Assembly: GCF_018987265.1 (NCBI RefSeq) | Contig: NZ_CP076853.1 | Span: forward strand, 2,418,001 to 2,482,000 | Reading direction: 5' to 3' | Source: Rhizobium sp. WYJ-E13 | GTDB lineage: Bacteria > Pseudomonadota > Alphaproteobacteria > Rhizobiales > Rhizobiaceae | Length of the DNA stretch: 64,000 bases | Shown here: piece by piece, positions 17,347 through 25,583 of the stretch | Layout: each line of letters opens with the position of its first letter | Numbering within the stretch: position 1 is the stretch's first letter | Notes under the pieces: generated by a model | Database searches by the model: none | The model's input: the letters and a program-made list of their open reading frames with translations, nothing else | What the model was told of the DNA's origin: nothing | Made by a program: the position numbers and the translations under genes

Positions 17347-17372
17347 GCCATAGGGCACTGTTGAAATGAAAA

Positions 17373-17392
17373 AGGAGCGGCCAACCGCTCCT
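17373..17392. repeat. Left copy of 20-bp target duplication (terminator hairpin)
   Basis: AGGAGCGGCCAACCGCTCCT, a perfect eight-pair stem with a CCAA loop, identical and in direct orientation to 18927-18946. It is preceded by A-rich TGAAAA, the T-tract for minus-strand transcription, but is now followed by the IS end instead of the T-tract needed for serB termination. Confidence 0.85.
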
Positions 17393-18926
17393 CAGACCGC
17401 TGACAAACCCGTCGATTTTGTCGGCGGTTTTTTGTCGGAACGCCCGGTGAAGTGACGTTTTGCCGATGAGGTTGGTCTGATGAGAATTACGGCTGTCTGG
17501 CCTTATCCCCAGGCTGGCTTTGGGGTCTTGGTCAGCGCTATGGTGATCTTCTTGATGTTCTGGGCGGCAGCGGCCAGCAGGCATTGGCAGCGGACTCTGA
17601 CGAGGCCTCGGAAGCGGGCGTAGCGGTGGCCGTGAAGTTGTTTGGCGTCGGCAAAGGAACGTTCGACGGTCTCTTTTCGCCGCTTATAGATTGCCTTGCC
17701 CCAGGGTGTCTTTCTGTTGGCATCTGTTCGTTCTCGGGCGTCTTGCCAGACATGGCGGGTGATGGTGCGCTCAGCCTTGGCATTGGACGTGCAGGAGGCA
17801 AGCAGCGGGCAGTTTCGGCAGATGGCAGGATCGGAGCGGTAGTGCTTGTAGCCGTTGCGGTCGGTGGTGGCATAGGTCAGCAACTGGCCCTCGGGGCAGC
17901 GATAGCCGTCCGTCTCGGGCTCGAACACGAACTTCGATTTGCGCATCATCCCGTCCTTGGGTGGGGTGGGATTGCGATAGCCGGTGACGCCGAGGATTTT
18001 TCTGTCCTCCAGTCCCTTGGCGATGCCTGATGTCGCATAGCCCGCATCGAGCCCGACCGCGCCGACATGCAAGTCGAAGCGGTCGCGCTGCCGGTCCAGC
18101 CGCTCCAGGTAGACGATCGAGTCATGCACATTGGCCGGCGTCACATGCGTGTCGGTGATGATGGCATGGCGACCATCGACGGTCCGATGATCGAGATAAA
18201 AGAAGCCCTTGGGCTTGCCGTCGCGCACCATGTAGCCGCTTTCAGGGTCGGTGCGGCTGACCTTGGTTTCCTTCACCTCGGGCTCGCGCGCCTTCTCCTT
18301 CAGCGGCTTCTGGCCATGCGCGGCCCGTTCGGCCTCGATCGCCCGGTCAAGATCGGCCCAGTAATCGGCCCGCGATTTCTGGAGCATCTCAAGATCATAT
18401 TTGCCCTTGTTGGCATTGGCCTTCAGATGCGTGGAATCCGTATACAGTACCGTGCCGTCGACCAGGCCGTGCCGGATCGCCTGCTTCACGATCGCATCGA
18501 AGATGTCCTGGACCACGGACGTATCGTTGAAGCGGCGGCGACGGTTTTGCGACAGCGTCGAGGCATCGAAGACCGGCTCAGTCAGCTTCATCCGAAGGAA
18601 CCAGCGATAGGCGACATTGACCTCGATCTCGCGCACCAACTGCCGCTCCGAGCGAACCCCGAACAGGTAGCCGATGAACAGAGCCTTGAACATTAAGGTA
18701 GGATCGAGCGGCGGACGCCCGTTGTCGGCGCAGTAGAGCCCGGCAACACGATCATGGATGAAGGAAAAGTCGATCACCGCATCGATCTTGCGAAGCAGGT
18801 GATCCTTCGGCACCAGGCTGTCGAGCGTCACCATCTCGAGAGCCGTTTGTTCGGGAGCAGGTTTCTTCAACATGTCCCAGTGAATCACAAACCCCTGGCT
18901 GTGGCCAGGGGTTTGTCAGCAGTCTG
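17393..18926 (-). mobile_element. Complete IS1182-like insertion sequence in a terminator
   Basis: A 1534-base element with 18-base inverted ends CAGACCGCTGACAAACCC and (reverse complement of the right end) CAGACTGCTGACAAACCC, one mismatch. Both sides are flanked by a direct 20-base copy of a terminator hairpin, taken as the target duplication; IS1182-family elements are known for variable, sometimes long duplications. Inside the right end a perfect 12-pair hairpin, CAAACCCCTGGC with GCCAGGGGTTTG (about 18892-18919), lies just upstream of the transposase start and could block read-through transcription or translation into it. One intact transposase. Confidence 0.88.
17503..18888 (-). CDS. IS1182 family transposase
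   Basis: A 461-residue intact DDE transposase. The N-terminal DUF772-type domain has LVPKDHLLRKIDAVIDF, PPLDPTLMFKALFIGYL and YRWFLRM. The catalytic acids fit LYTDSTHLKANANK, AVGLDAGYATSG and KETVERSFADAKQLHGH. A Cys group (CPEG..., CRNCPLLASC) between the last two resembles the zinc-ribbon insertion of this family. Fully open frame plus intact ends suggest a recent, perhaps active copy. Confidence 0.95.
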   Translation of the reverse strand: MIHWDMLKKPAPEQTALEMVTLDSLVPKDHLLRKIDAVIDFSFIHDRVAGLYCADNGRPPLDPTLMFKALFIGYLFGVRSERQLVREIEVNVAYRWFLRMKLTEPVFDASTLSQNRRRRFNDTSVVQDIFDAIVKQAIRHGLVDGTVLYTDSTHLKANANKGKYDLEMLQKSRADYWADLDRAIEAERAAHGQKPLKEKAREPEVKETKVSRTDPESGYMVRDGKPKGFFYLDHRTVDGRHAIITDTHVTPANVHDSIVYLERLDRQRDRFDLHVGAVGLDAGYATSGIAKGLEDRKILGVTGYRNPTPPKDGMMRKSKFVFEPETDGYRCPEGQLLTYATTDRNGYKHYRSDPAICRNCPLLASCTSNAKAERTITRHVWQDARERTDANRKTPWGKAIYKRRKETVERSFADAKQLHGHRYARFRGLVRVRCQCLLAAAAQNIKKITIALTKTPKPAWG

Positions 18927-18946
18927 AGGAGCGGCCAACCGCTCCT
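18927..18946. terminator. Right copy of the split serB/degP bidirectional terminator
   Basis: Second direct copy of AGGAGCGGCCAACCGCTCCT, followed on the plus strand by TTGATTTTTC. Removing the IS and one copy gives A-tract, hairpin, T-tract, which would terminate both serB (plus) and degP (minus). For degP, reading leftwards, this hairpin is now followed by the IS end and not by T residues, so termination there is probably weakened. Confidence 0.75.
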
Positions 18947-18976
18947 TTGATTTTTCTGGCCTGTGCCGGGCGGCAC

Positions 18977-20731
18977 CTACTCCATCGGCACCGCAACGAA
19001 CCGCAAGTCGCCATTGGCCGCAGCGACCATCATCTGCGCATTGCGCCGGCCCTCCTGCTTCAGCGTCTGCACCTTGCTGGCGACAGCATCCGGTGACTTC
19101 ATGAATTCCTGGGCCACTTCGACGATCACGTCACCGGGCTTCAAACCCTTCTCGGCAGCGGCCGAACCCGGTGCAACCTCGGTCACGACGACACCATCGA
19201 CGCTTTCGGCAATGCCGAAGGCCTTGCGGGTTTCGGGACTGAGCAGCGAGAGCGAAAGACCGAGCACATGCTTTGGCGTAGCCTGGCCGGGAGCTGCCTG
19301 ATCCTGCCCCTTTTGATCCGGGCTCTTTTGGTCTTGCCCTTGATCCTGCTGGTGCGGATCCTGGCCGTCGGGTGCGACCTGCCCCTGATCGCCACCCTGA
19401 TCCGGTTCATCCATGTCGTTGTTCTCGCCGGGATCGGGGTTGATGACACCGTCATCACTCGAATTGTCGCCGGCCGCAGCCGCCTGGTCGCTGTCTTCGA
19501 GACGGCCGAGCGTCACCTTGACGGTCTGCTCCTTACCGTCGCGCAGCACGAGGACATCGACCTCTTTACCGACAGGGCTTTCGGCCACCACGCGCGGCAG
19601 GTCGCGCATCTCGGCGACAGCCTTGCCGTCGAATTTCAGGATGACATCACCGGCCTTGATCGAACCGTCATCGACAGGTCCGCCCTTGATGACGCCGGCG
19701 ACCAGCGCGCCCCTGGCGCTGTCGAGGCCGAGGCTGTCGGCCACTTCGTCGGTGACCGGCTGTATGCGCACGCCGAGCCAGCCGCGGCGCGTCTCACCAT
19801 ACTCGCGAAGCTGCTCGACCACGCCGGATGCAAGCTCCGACGGCACGGAGAAACCGATACCGATCGAGCCGCCCGAGGGAGAAATGATCGCAGTGTTGAT
19901 GCCGATCACTTCACCCTTCATGTTGAAGAGCGGGCCGCCGGAATTGCCCTTGTTGATCGCCGCATCCGTCTGGATGAAATTGTCGTAGGGGCCGGCATTG
20001 ATGTTGCGGCCGCGGCCCGAAATGATGCCGACCGTCACCGATCCGCCGAAGCCGAACGGGTTGCCGATCGCCATGACCCAATCGCCGATACGCATCGTGC
20101 TGGAATCACCGAACTTGACGAATTTCAGCGGCTGCTTCGGCTCGACCTTGAGCACCGAAAGGTCAGTCTTGGTATCTGTTCCGATCAGCTTGGCCTTGAG
20201 CTTGGAACCGTTGGCGAAATTGATCTCGATGTCGTCGGCCCCCTCGATCACGTGGTTGTTCGTGACGATATAGCCGGTGGGATCGATGACGAAGCCGGAA
20301 CCGAGCGAGCTGACATTGTGGCTGGGGCCGCGGTTGCCCTGCTGCTTGTTGAAGAAGTCGTTGAAGAATTCCTGGAAGGGCGAGCCGTCAGGCGCACGCG
20401 GTGCGGGACCGGCGCCCTCGTCACCCTTCACATTCTGCGAGGTCGAGATATTGACTACGGCATCGAGCAACCCTTCGGCGAGATCCGCGACGGAAGCCGG
20501 ACCATTGACCGGAGCCGTCATCTGCATGGGCGGAGCAGCGGGTGCGACTGCAGCCGGGGAAACGGGCGTCGGTTGAGGGGCCGCAGGGGCCGGTGCTGCC
20601 TGTTCAGGTGTCGCTGGTGCGGGGGCGGTTTGCGCATGCGCAACACTGCTTACGCCAACATTTGCCAGAAGGGCGGTGCCGGCCAGCAGCGCGAGCGTTC
20701 GTCTGAAGGGCGAGCGAGTCGTGGGGGCCAT
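18977..20731 (-). CDS. degP: Do/DegP-family periplasmic serine protease with long acidic linker
   Basis: A 584-residue HtrA protease. Signal peptide at residues 1-33 (RRTLALLAGTALLA... AHAQ). The catalytic triad is in NNHVIEGADD (His), DTKTDLSVLKV (Asp) and NKGNSGGPLFN (Ser). Two PDZ domains follow (GWLGVRIQPV... and VLGLSLSLLSPETRKAFG...). Between the PDZ domains is an unusual Gln/Asp/Gly/Pro-rich linker of about 80 residues, making it longer than most DegP proteins. The ATG at 20731 has GAGG seven bases upstream. It follows thyA-folA-hflKC-DUF2065 on the same strand, but a repeat element separates them. Role: folding quality control of envelope proteins. Confidence 0.94.
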   Translation of the reverse strand: MAPTTRSPFRRTLALLAGTALLANVGVSSVAHAQTAPAPATPEQAAPAPAAPQPTPVSPAAVAPAAPPMQMTAPVNGPASVADLAEGLLDAVVNISTSQNVKGDEGAGPAPRAPDGSPFQEFFNDFFNKQQGNRGPSHNVSSLGSGFVIDPTGYIVTNNHVIEGADDIEINFANGSKLKAKLIGTDTKTDLSVLKVEPKQPLKFVKFGDSSTMRIGDWVMAIGNPFGFGGSVTVGIISGRGRNINAGPYDNFIQTDAAINKGNSGGPLFNMKGEVIGINTAIISPSGGSIGIGFSVPSELASGVVEQLREYGETRRGWLGVRIQPVTDEVADSLGLDSARGALVAGVIKGGPVDDGSIKAGDVILKFDGKAVAEMRDLPRVVAESPVGKEVDVLVLRDGKEQTVKVTLGRLEDSDQAAAAGDNSSDDGVINPDPGENNDMDEPDQGGDQGQVAPDGQDPHQQDQGQDQKSPDQKGQDQAAPGQATPKHVLGLSLSLLSPETRKAFGIAESVDGVVVTEVAPGSAAAEKGLKPGDVIVEVAQEFMKSPDAVASKVQTLKQEGRRNAQMMVAAANGDLRFVAVPME

Positions 20732-20836
20732 CAAGCTTCCTCGTCTGGGATAAAGGCGCACATACAGCATCAGCATAAGGCGGAATGATGGAGGGCGAAA
20801 TCACCTTTTCGAGAAATCCCCGTGCGAATGTGATTG

Positions 20837-21129
20837 AGAGCCTTTCCTGGCCAGATTGCAGCATTTTGTTGGCTCAAACGGAGTCGGATGGTCGACCGGC
20901 AGGCGCGCGTCGTAGCCCAGATCTATGGCTAAGCCGGCCGGTCGATCAGACGGCCCGTTTCAGCCAACCCCGGTGGTTTGCTTGCAAACCAGCTAGGGCC
21001 GGGCATCTTTGCGCCAGGATCAAAGGCGATCGGCTCGGACATACCTTGGGGTATGCCCTTCGCCAATCGCCTTTGCCCTGACGAAAACCTGCTCCGGCAG
21101 AATGCTGCAATCTGGCCAGGAAAGGCTCT
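20837..21129. repeat. Multi-hairpin intergenic element with 32-bp terminal inverted repeats
   Basis: The arms 20837-20868 and 21098-21129 are inverted copies with 31 of 32 matches, enclosing 229 bases. Inside are further hairpins: an imperfect inverted pair at about 20871-20904 and 20934-20966; GGTTTGC-TT-GCAAACC at 20975-20990; AAAGGCGAT (21022-21030) with ATCGCCTTT (21066-21074), itself enclosing CATACC-TTGG-GGTATG (21040-21055). There is no convincing gene; overlapping open frames are hairpin artefacts. It looks like a MITE or mosaic intergenic element. The right arm overlaps the DUF2065 stop codon (21128-21130). Confidence 0.8.
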
Positions 21130-21313
21130 AACCTCGCAAGAGCCAGACACCTCCGACACCAAGCACTACGGCCACAAGTCCAAAAGCCCTGAGTTGACGC
21201 TCTGGAACGCTTGGAAGAAGCTTCGCCATCTCGATAAGAAAACGAGGGGCCAGTGCGTAGACCAGCCCCTCGATGATGAGGAAGAATGCAAGTCCGGTGA
21301 GGAAATCCTGCAC
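21128..21313 (-). CDS. DUF2065 (YjeT-like) small membrane protein
   Basis: A 61-residue protein with two hydrophobic helices (FLTGLAFFLIIEGLVYAL and AFGLVAVVLGVGGVWLL) and the conserved PRFLIEMAKLLPSVPERQLR between them, the DUF2065 pattern. The family is nearly always encoded next to hflKC, as here (11 bases after hflC), and is presumed to work with that membrane complex, but its role is not established. Its stop codon lies in the right arm of the inverted-repeat element. Confidence 0.9.
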   Translation of the reverse strand: MQDFLTGLAFFLIIEGLVYALAPRFLIEMAKLLPSVPERQLRAFGLVAVVLGVGGVWLLRG

Positions 21314-21324
21314 TCTGTCTGTCG

Positions 21325-22284
21325 TCAGTTCGCCGGCTGTGCCGGAGCCACAGGCTGCGCGGCCGCGGGCGGCACGAGGCCACCGGTCTGGCCCGGGGCC
21401 GGATTGCCGTTCGCATTCTCGAAGTAGCGGAAGAACTGCGACGTCGGCGAAAGCACCAGCGTCGTATCCTGCGACGAAAGTGCCGCGGAATAGGCGGCCA
21501 TCGAGCGGTAGAACTCGAAGAAGGCCGGGTCCTTGCCGAAGGATTCGGCAAAGATGCGGTTGCGCTCCGCATCACCCTGACCACGCAGGATTTCCGAATC
21601 GCGCTGTGCATCGGCGGTGATCTCGACGACCTGACGATCGGCGACGGCCCGGCGACGTTGGCCTTCTTCATTACCTTCGGCGCGGATGCGCTCGGCCTCG
21701 GCCAGACGCTCGGAGCGCATGGCGTTGTAAGTGTTCGGAGCCACCTCCGGCGAAAGGTCCGTCCGGCGGATGCGGACGTCATCGATATGCAGGCCGAGGT
21801 TTTCGGCATCGGTGCGCAGATCGTCGCGGATTTCGAGCATCATCGCCACGCGTTCTTCCGAAAGCGCTGCGTTGTAGTCACGCAGACCGTAGACACGACG
21901 AAGCGAGGAATCGAGCTGCGCACGCAGCCGTGCCTCGGCAGCGTCGCGGTCGCCCGAGACCGTTTCGCGGAAACGGCGTACATCCGAGATATTGTAGATC
22001 ACGAAGGCGTCGACATCGAAGGTCTGGCCGTCCTGAACCTGAACGCGGATATTGTCGAGGTCGAGCCTGAGCGCCCGCTTTTCCACGAACTGCACGCGGT
22101 CGGCATCCATGAAGCCGAACGGCAGTTTGAAATAGAGGCCGGGCTCTGTCTTCACCGACTGGATTTGACCGAAGCGCACGACGATTGCCTGCTCACGTGC
22201 ATTGACCACGAAGATCGACGAATAAAGAATGACGAGAAGGACCGCGAGCGCGATCAGGATAAAGGGAAGTCTGTTCGATACCAT
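21325..22284 (-). CDS. hflC: HflC, protease modulator (SPFH/stomatin family)
   Basis: A 319-residue membrane protein. One N-terminal transmembrane helix (PFILIALAVLLVILYSSIFVV, residues 7-27) is followed by the SPFH domain (REQAIVVRFGQIQSV, EPGLYFKLPFGFMDAD) and a long coiled coil (RLAEAERIRAEGNEEGQRRR, GQGDAERNRIFAESFG). A Pro/Ala-rich tail ends it. With HflK it forms a large cage around FtsH that controls degradation of membrane proteins. Start three bases after the hflK stop. Confidence 0.95.
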   Translation of the reverse strand: MVSNRLPFILIALAVLLVILYSSIFVVNAREQAIVVRFGQIQSVKTEPGLYFKLPFGFMDADRVQFVEKRALRLDLDNIRVQVQDGQTFDVDAFVIYNISDVRRFRETVSGDRDAAEARLRAQLDSSLRRVYGLRDYNAALSEERVAMMLEIRDDLRTDAENLGLHIDDVRIRRTDLSPEVAPNTYNAMRSERLAEAERIRAEGNEEGQRRRAVADRQVVEITADAQRDSEILRGQGDAERNRIFAESFGKDPAFFEFYRSMAAYSAALSSQDTTLVLSPTSQFFRYFENANGNPAPGQTGGLVPPAAAQPVAPAQPAN

Positions 22285-22287
22285 GGT

Positions 22288-23385
22288 TCAACCTCCCTGC
22301 CGTGCCGGTGCCGCCGCCGGTCGATTGATTTCGTTGAGCGGCAGGTAGGGAACGACGCCCTGCTTTTCGTCGATCACGACCTTCTTGGAGTTCTTCAGGA
22401 CCTGCTCCATCGTTTCCAGGAACAGGCGCTTGCGCGTCACATCGGGAGCCTTCGAATATTCGTCATTGATGGCTGTAAAGCGCTGTGCTTCACCTTCCGC
22501 TTCCTTGACGACGCGATCCTTGTAGGCGGCTGCGTCTTCACGGATACGGGCAGCATCGCCTCGTGCCTGACCGAGCTTCTGGTTCGTATAACGGTTGGCA
22601 TCCTCGATCGTGCTGTCGCGGTCGCGACCGGCACGCTGCACTTCTTCGAAGGAGTCGGCGACTTCGCGTGGCGGCGCCACGTTCTGGATCGTCACGCCGG
22701 TCACGGTAATGCCCGCGCCATAGCGGTTCATCGTATCCTGAACGATGTTGAGAACCTGCGTCTCGATCGGCTGGCGGTTGCTGCGGAACGCATCCAGTGC
22801 CGGACGCCGGCCGACGACTTCGCGCATGGCGCTGTCGGAAACCTGCTGCAGCGTTTCAGCCGGATTTTCGACACCGAAAAGATAGGCCTTGGGATCGCTG
22901 ATCGTATAGAAGACCGCGAACTGTACGTTGATGACACTCTTATCGCTCGACAGCATCAGCCCGCTCGAAGAGCCTGCCGTGGTCGCGCCGATGTTCAGCT
23001 GCTGCACCGTCACCTTGACCGTCTCGACGGTTTCAACCGGCCAGAAATGGAAATGCAGGCCCGGCAGGGAAACCTCCTGCTTGGGCTCGCCGAAGCGCAG
23101 CTCAACGCCGCGTTCGTCCGGCTGGACAACGTAAATGCATTGGAAAAGCCAGAAGATCGCGACGACCGCCACGATGATCGCAACGACACCGCCGTTGAAA
23201 CCACCTGGAATGAAGCCGCGCAGCCGGTCCTGCCCGCGCCGTATGATATCCTCCAGATCAGGCGGACCGCCCTTGCCGCCGCCACCGCCGCGTGGACGGT
23301 TCGGCCCCTGCCCCCATGGTCCCTGATTGTTACCGCCGCCGCCGCCCCAAGGGCCGCCGCCGCCATTCTGATTGCTCCAGGGCAT
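22288..23385 (-). CDS. hflK: HflK, protease modulator (SPFH/stomatin family)
   Basis: A 365-residue partner of HflC. The N-terminus is Gly/Pro/Asn-rich (MPWSNQNGGGGPWGG...), as in other HflK proteins, then a transmembrane helix at about residues 65-86 (GGVVAIIVAVVAIFWLFQ). The SPFH domain follows (VQPDERGVELRFGEPK, PGLHFHFWPVETVE) and a coiled coil (DAARIREDAAAYKDRVVKEAEGE). The ATG at 23385 has GAGG at five bases; the upstream ATG at 23415 is rejected. Operon thyA-folA-hflK-hflC-DUF2065. Confidence 0.95.
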   Translation of the reverse strand: MPWSNQNGGGGPWGGGGGNNQGPWGQGPNRPRGGGGGKGGPPDLEDIIRRGQDRLRGFIPGGFNGGVVAIIVAVVAIFWLFQCIYVVQPDERGVELRFGEPKQEVSLPGLHFHFWPVETVETVKVTVQQLNIGATTAGSSSGLMLSSDKSVINVQFAVFYTISDPKAYLFGVENPAETLQQVSDSAMREVVGRRPALDAFRSNRQPIETQVLNIVQDTMNRYGAGITVTGVTIQNVAPPREVADSFEEVQRAGRDRDSTIEDANRYTNQKLGQARGDAARIREDAAAYKDRVVKEAEGEAQRFTAINDEYSKAPDVTRKRLFLETMEQVLKNSKKVVIDEKQGVVPYLPLNEINRPAAAPARQGG

Positions 23386-23531
23386 CAAAACCTCGTTGTT
23401 CGTTACGTCATACACATCCGACCGCCGTGGGGGCTGCCGGCGGATGCGATCCGACCGTTATAGGTATCGCCGCACCGGCTTTCAACGCGGTGTCAGAAAC
23501 TTGGTCAATATAATTGGAAAATAGTTCCTTT

Positions 23532-24053
23532 TCAGGCATCTCGACGTTTATAAACGACGAAACGCGTGGGATAGGTATCCCTTTCCCCCGAGGGAACATC
23601 AACGCTCTCCGTCGCCACCCAGATCGCGGGATCGATGTCCGGAAAGGATGTGTCGCCCTCTACGTCGGCCTCCACATGCGTCACGCACATACGGTCGACG
23701 AACGCCATCGCCTGTGCGTAGATCTGCCCGCCGCCCAGGATGGAGATCTCGTTCTCACCCTGCTTGCGGGCAAGCGCCTCGGCCATTTCAATCGCCTCGT
23801 CGAGCGAGCGGGCCATATGCACGTCGGGAAGATCGATCGCGGCACCGCGCGAGATCACCACATGCTGGCGACCCGGCAGCGGCTTGCCGCCGAAGCTCTC
23901 GAAGGTCTTACGGCCGACGACGACAGGCTTGCCCACCGTCATCGCCTTGAAGCGCTTGAGGTCTGTCGAAAGCCGCCAGGGCATATCGCCGTCGCGGCCA
24001 ATGATGCCGTTGCGCGCGACGGCAACGAAGATGGTTTTGCGGATATCGGACAT
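23532..24053 (-). CDS. folA: Dihydrofolate reductase
   Basis: A 173-residue DHFR. N-terminal TIFVAVARNGIIGRDGDMPW (substrate and NADPH loop, with Trp of the Met20 loop); MTVGKPVVVGRKTFESFG (NADPH); ISILGGGQIYAQAMAFVD; C-terminal YPTRFVVYKR. The catalytic acid is the Asp of TDLKRF. It regenerates the tetrahydrofolate consumed by ThyA, which is encoded immediately upstream on the same strand; a repeat lies between them. Confidence 0.95.
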   Translation of the reverse strand: MSDIRKTIFVAVARNGIIGRDGDMPWRLSTDLKRFKAMTVGKPVVVGRKTFESFGGKPLPGRQHVVISRGAAIDLPDVHMARSLDEAIEMAEALARKQGENEISILGGGQIYAQAMAFVDRMCVTHVEADVEGDTSFPDIDPAIWVATESVDVPSGERDTYPTRFVVYKRRDA

Positions 24054-24077
24054 CGGCCCTCCCGGCTTAGAGCATGT

Positions 24078-24104
24078 CGCGCAAAAATGTGCAGCGGTTT
24101 TGCG
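24078..24104. repeat. Short palindromic repeat (GCAAAA...TTTTGCG type), copy 1
   Basis: GCAAAAATGTGCAGCGG followed by TTTTGCG: arms CGCAAAA and TTTTGCG around a GC-rich centre, in the thyA-folA gap. The same core, with small changes, is at 49253-49276 and 57085-57111, so it is an interspersed repeat family. A hairpin of this kind in a polycistronic gap may modulate mRNA stability (inference). Confidence 0.75.
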
Positions 24105-24166
24105 ATCACGAAATGCGAAACAAGAGCCTAAAGCGTGGCAAGCGATCTGAAAGATCGCGACACGCT

Positions 24167-24961
24167 TCAGACGGCGATCGGCGCCTTGATATTGGCATCG
24201 GCATCGTAGCCGACGAGTTCGAAATCCTCGTAGACGAAGCTGAAGATATCCTTCACATCGCGCTTGATCAGCATGCGCGGCAGCGGCTTCGGCTGGCGCG
24301 CCAGCTGCAGCTTCGCCTGTTCGAAATGATTGTGGTAGAGATGTGTATCACCGAGCGTATGGACGAACTCGCCATATTTCAGCCCGGTCACCTGCGCCAC
24401 CATCATCGTCAGCAGCGCATAGGAAGCGATATTGAAGGGGACGCCGAGGAAGATATCGGCCGAGCGCTGATAGAGCTGGCAGGAAAGCCTTCCATCGGCC
24501 ACATAGAACTGGAACAGGCAATGGCAGGGCGGCAGCGCCATGTCATCGACCTCAGCCGGGTTCCAGGCGGAGACGATGTGGCGGCGCGAATTGGGGTTCT
24601 TGACGAGGCCTTTTACGAGATTGTCGATCTGGTCGATATGCCCGCCATCCGGTGCCGGCCAGGAGCGCCACTGAGCGCCGTAGACCGGGCCGAGATCGCC
24701 GTTCTCGTCGGCCCATTCGTCCCAGATGCTGACGCCGTTTTCACGCAGGAAGCGGATATTGGTCTCACCCTTGAGGAACCACAGCAGTTCATAGATGATC
24801 GAGCGCAGATGCAGTTTCTTCGTCGTCAGCACCGGAAAGCCGGCATCGAGATCGAAGCGCATCTGATAGCCGAAGACCGAACGCGTGCCGGTACCCGTGC
24901 GGTCGCCCCGGTCGGTGCCGTTTTCCATCACATGGCTCAAGAGGTCGAGATATTGCTTCAT
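24167..24961 (-). CDS. thyA: Thymidylate synthase
   Basis: A 264-residue enzyme, the same length as E. coli Thy[21 protein letters not shown] start; [18 protein letters not shown]; active-site Cys in [13 protein letters not shown]; dUMP site [28 protein letters not shown]-terminal IKAPIAV. It converts dUMP to dTMP using methylene-tetrahydrofolate. The ATG at 24961 gives the canonical N-terminus. First gene of the operon that includes folA and hflKC. Confidence 0.97.
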   Translation of the reverse strand: MKQYLDLLSHVMENGTDRGDRTGTGTRSVFGYQMRFDLDAGFPVLTTKKLHLRSIIYELLWFLKGETNIRFLRENGVSIWDEWADENGDLGPVYGAQWRSWPAPDGGHIDQIDNLVKGLVKNPNSRRHIVSAWNPAEVDDMALPPCHCLFQFYVADGRLSCQLYQRSADIFLGVPFNIASYALLTMMVAQVTGLKYGEFVHTLGDTHLYHNHFEQAKLQLARQPKPLPRMLIKRDVKDIFSFVYEDFELVGYDADANIKAPIAV

Positions 24962-25111
24962 GGTCGCCACTGATTCCTTTTGCACCTAATTTAAGGGCAA
25001 AGCGGCCGCAAACCAATGCGCCTTGCCGATTATCCAAGCAAAAACGCTGATGAGGACGATGCTTTTATGACACATCCCCTTCCCTTGCGATCACAAAAAC
25101 ACTATATCACC

Positions 25112-25430
25112 CGTGCCGGCTTTCGGGCCGGCTATGGCGATAAACGGGCGGTGGAATAAACCTATTGGACCCGGGGGCGGTACCCGGCGCCTCCACCAAA
25201 AACAGGCGGATATCCTTTTGGACAAGCGCCTGCTTTTGATGGGGGCGAAATAGGATCGACAAGGGTGTAAAGATCGACTTTTCGCTCGGCATGATACCGC
25301 CGTTATCGGGTCACAAGTGTAGTTGCAAACGACAACAACGCTAAGGAATACGCTCTCGCTGCCTAACGGCGGTGCGGGAATTCCGCTCTAAGTCCTTACG
25401 GTTAGCCCCGTAAGGCGGGGTCCGAAGGCA
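25112..25430 (+). ncRNA. ssrA: Two-piece (circularly permuted) tmRNA
   Basis: The alphaproteobacterial order is clear: acceptor piece first, with T-arm GACCCGGGGGCGG... and CCTCCACCA ending at 25198; a spacer of about 42 bases; then the coding piece starting GGGGGCG at 25241. GGGGGCG pairs with CGCCTCC to rebuild the acceptor stem with a G3-U70 wobble, the alanyl-tRNA synthetase identity signal. The tag reading frame at 25325-25366 encodes ANDNNAKEYALAA and a TAA. Outer ends are approximate: the 5' end is after a TATATC-like -10 at 25103-25108. A hairpin (GAAGGC...GCCTTC) with a late T-run around 25420-25475 may be the terminator. Confidence 0.93.
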
Positions 25431-25583
25431 CCTGGCAACAGAAGCCTTCACCTTCTCCCCTTTTTCGACGAAATGATGTATGCTTGATGAAAGCATGAAT
25501 CGGCTTGCGCCTTTCCCAAAGCGCCTGTTCGTGCCATACAAGTTCGTGAAAAGACTTCGAAACCGACGAAAGACAGGAAAAGC

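Noticed and set aside
17373..18946. Hairpin copies as part of the IS ends
   Set aside because: Both copies are in direct orientation (CCAA loop in each), whereas IS ends would be inverted; they fit a target duplication.
20929..21809. Open frames across the structured element and hflC
   Set aside because: They arise from the palindromic element or are out of frame with hflC and carry no recognised domain.
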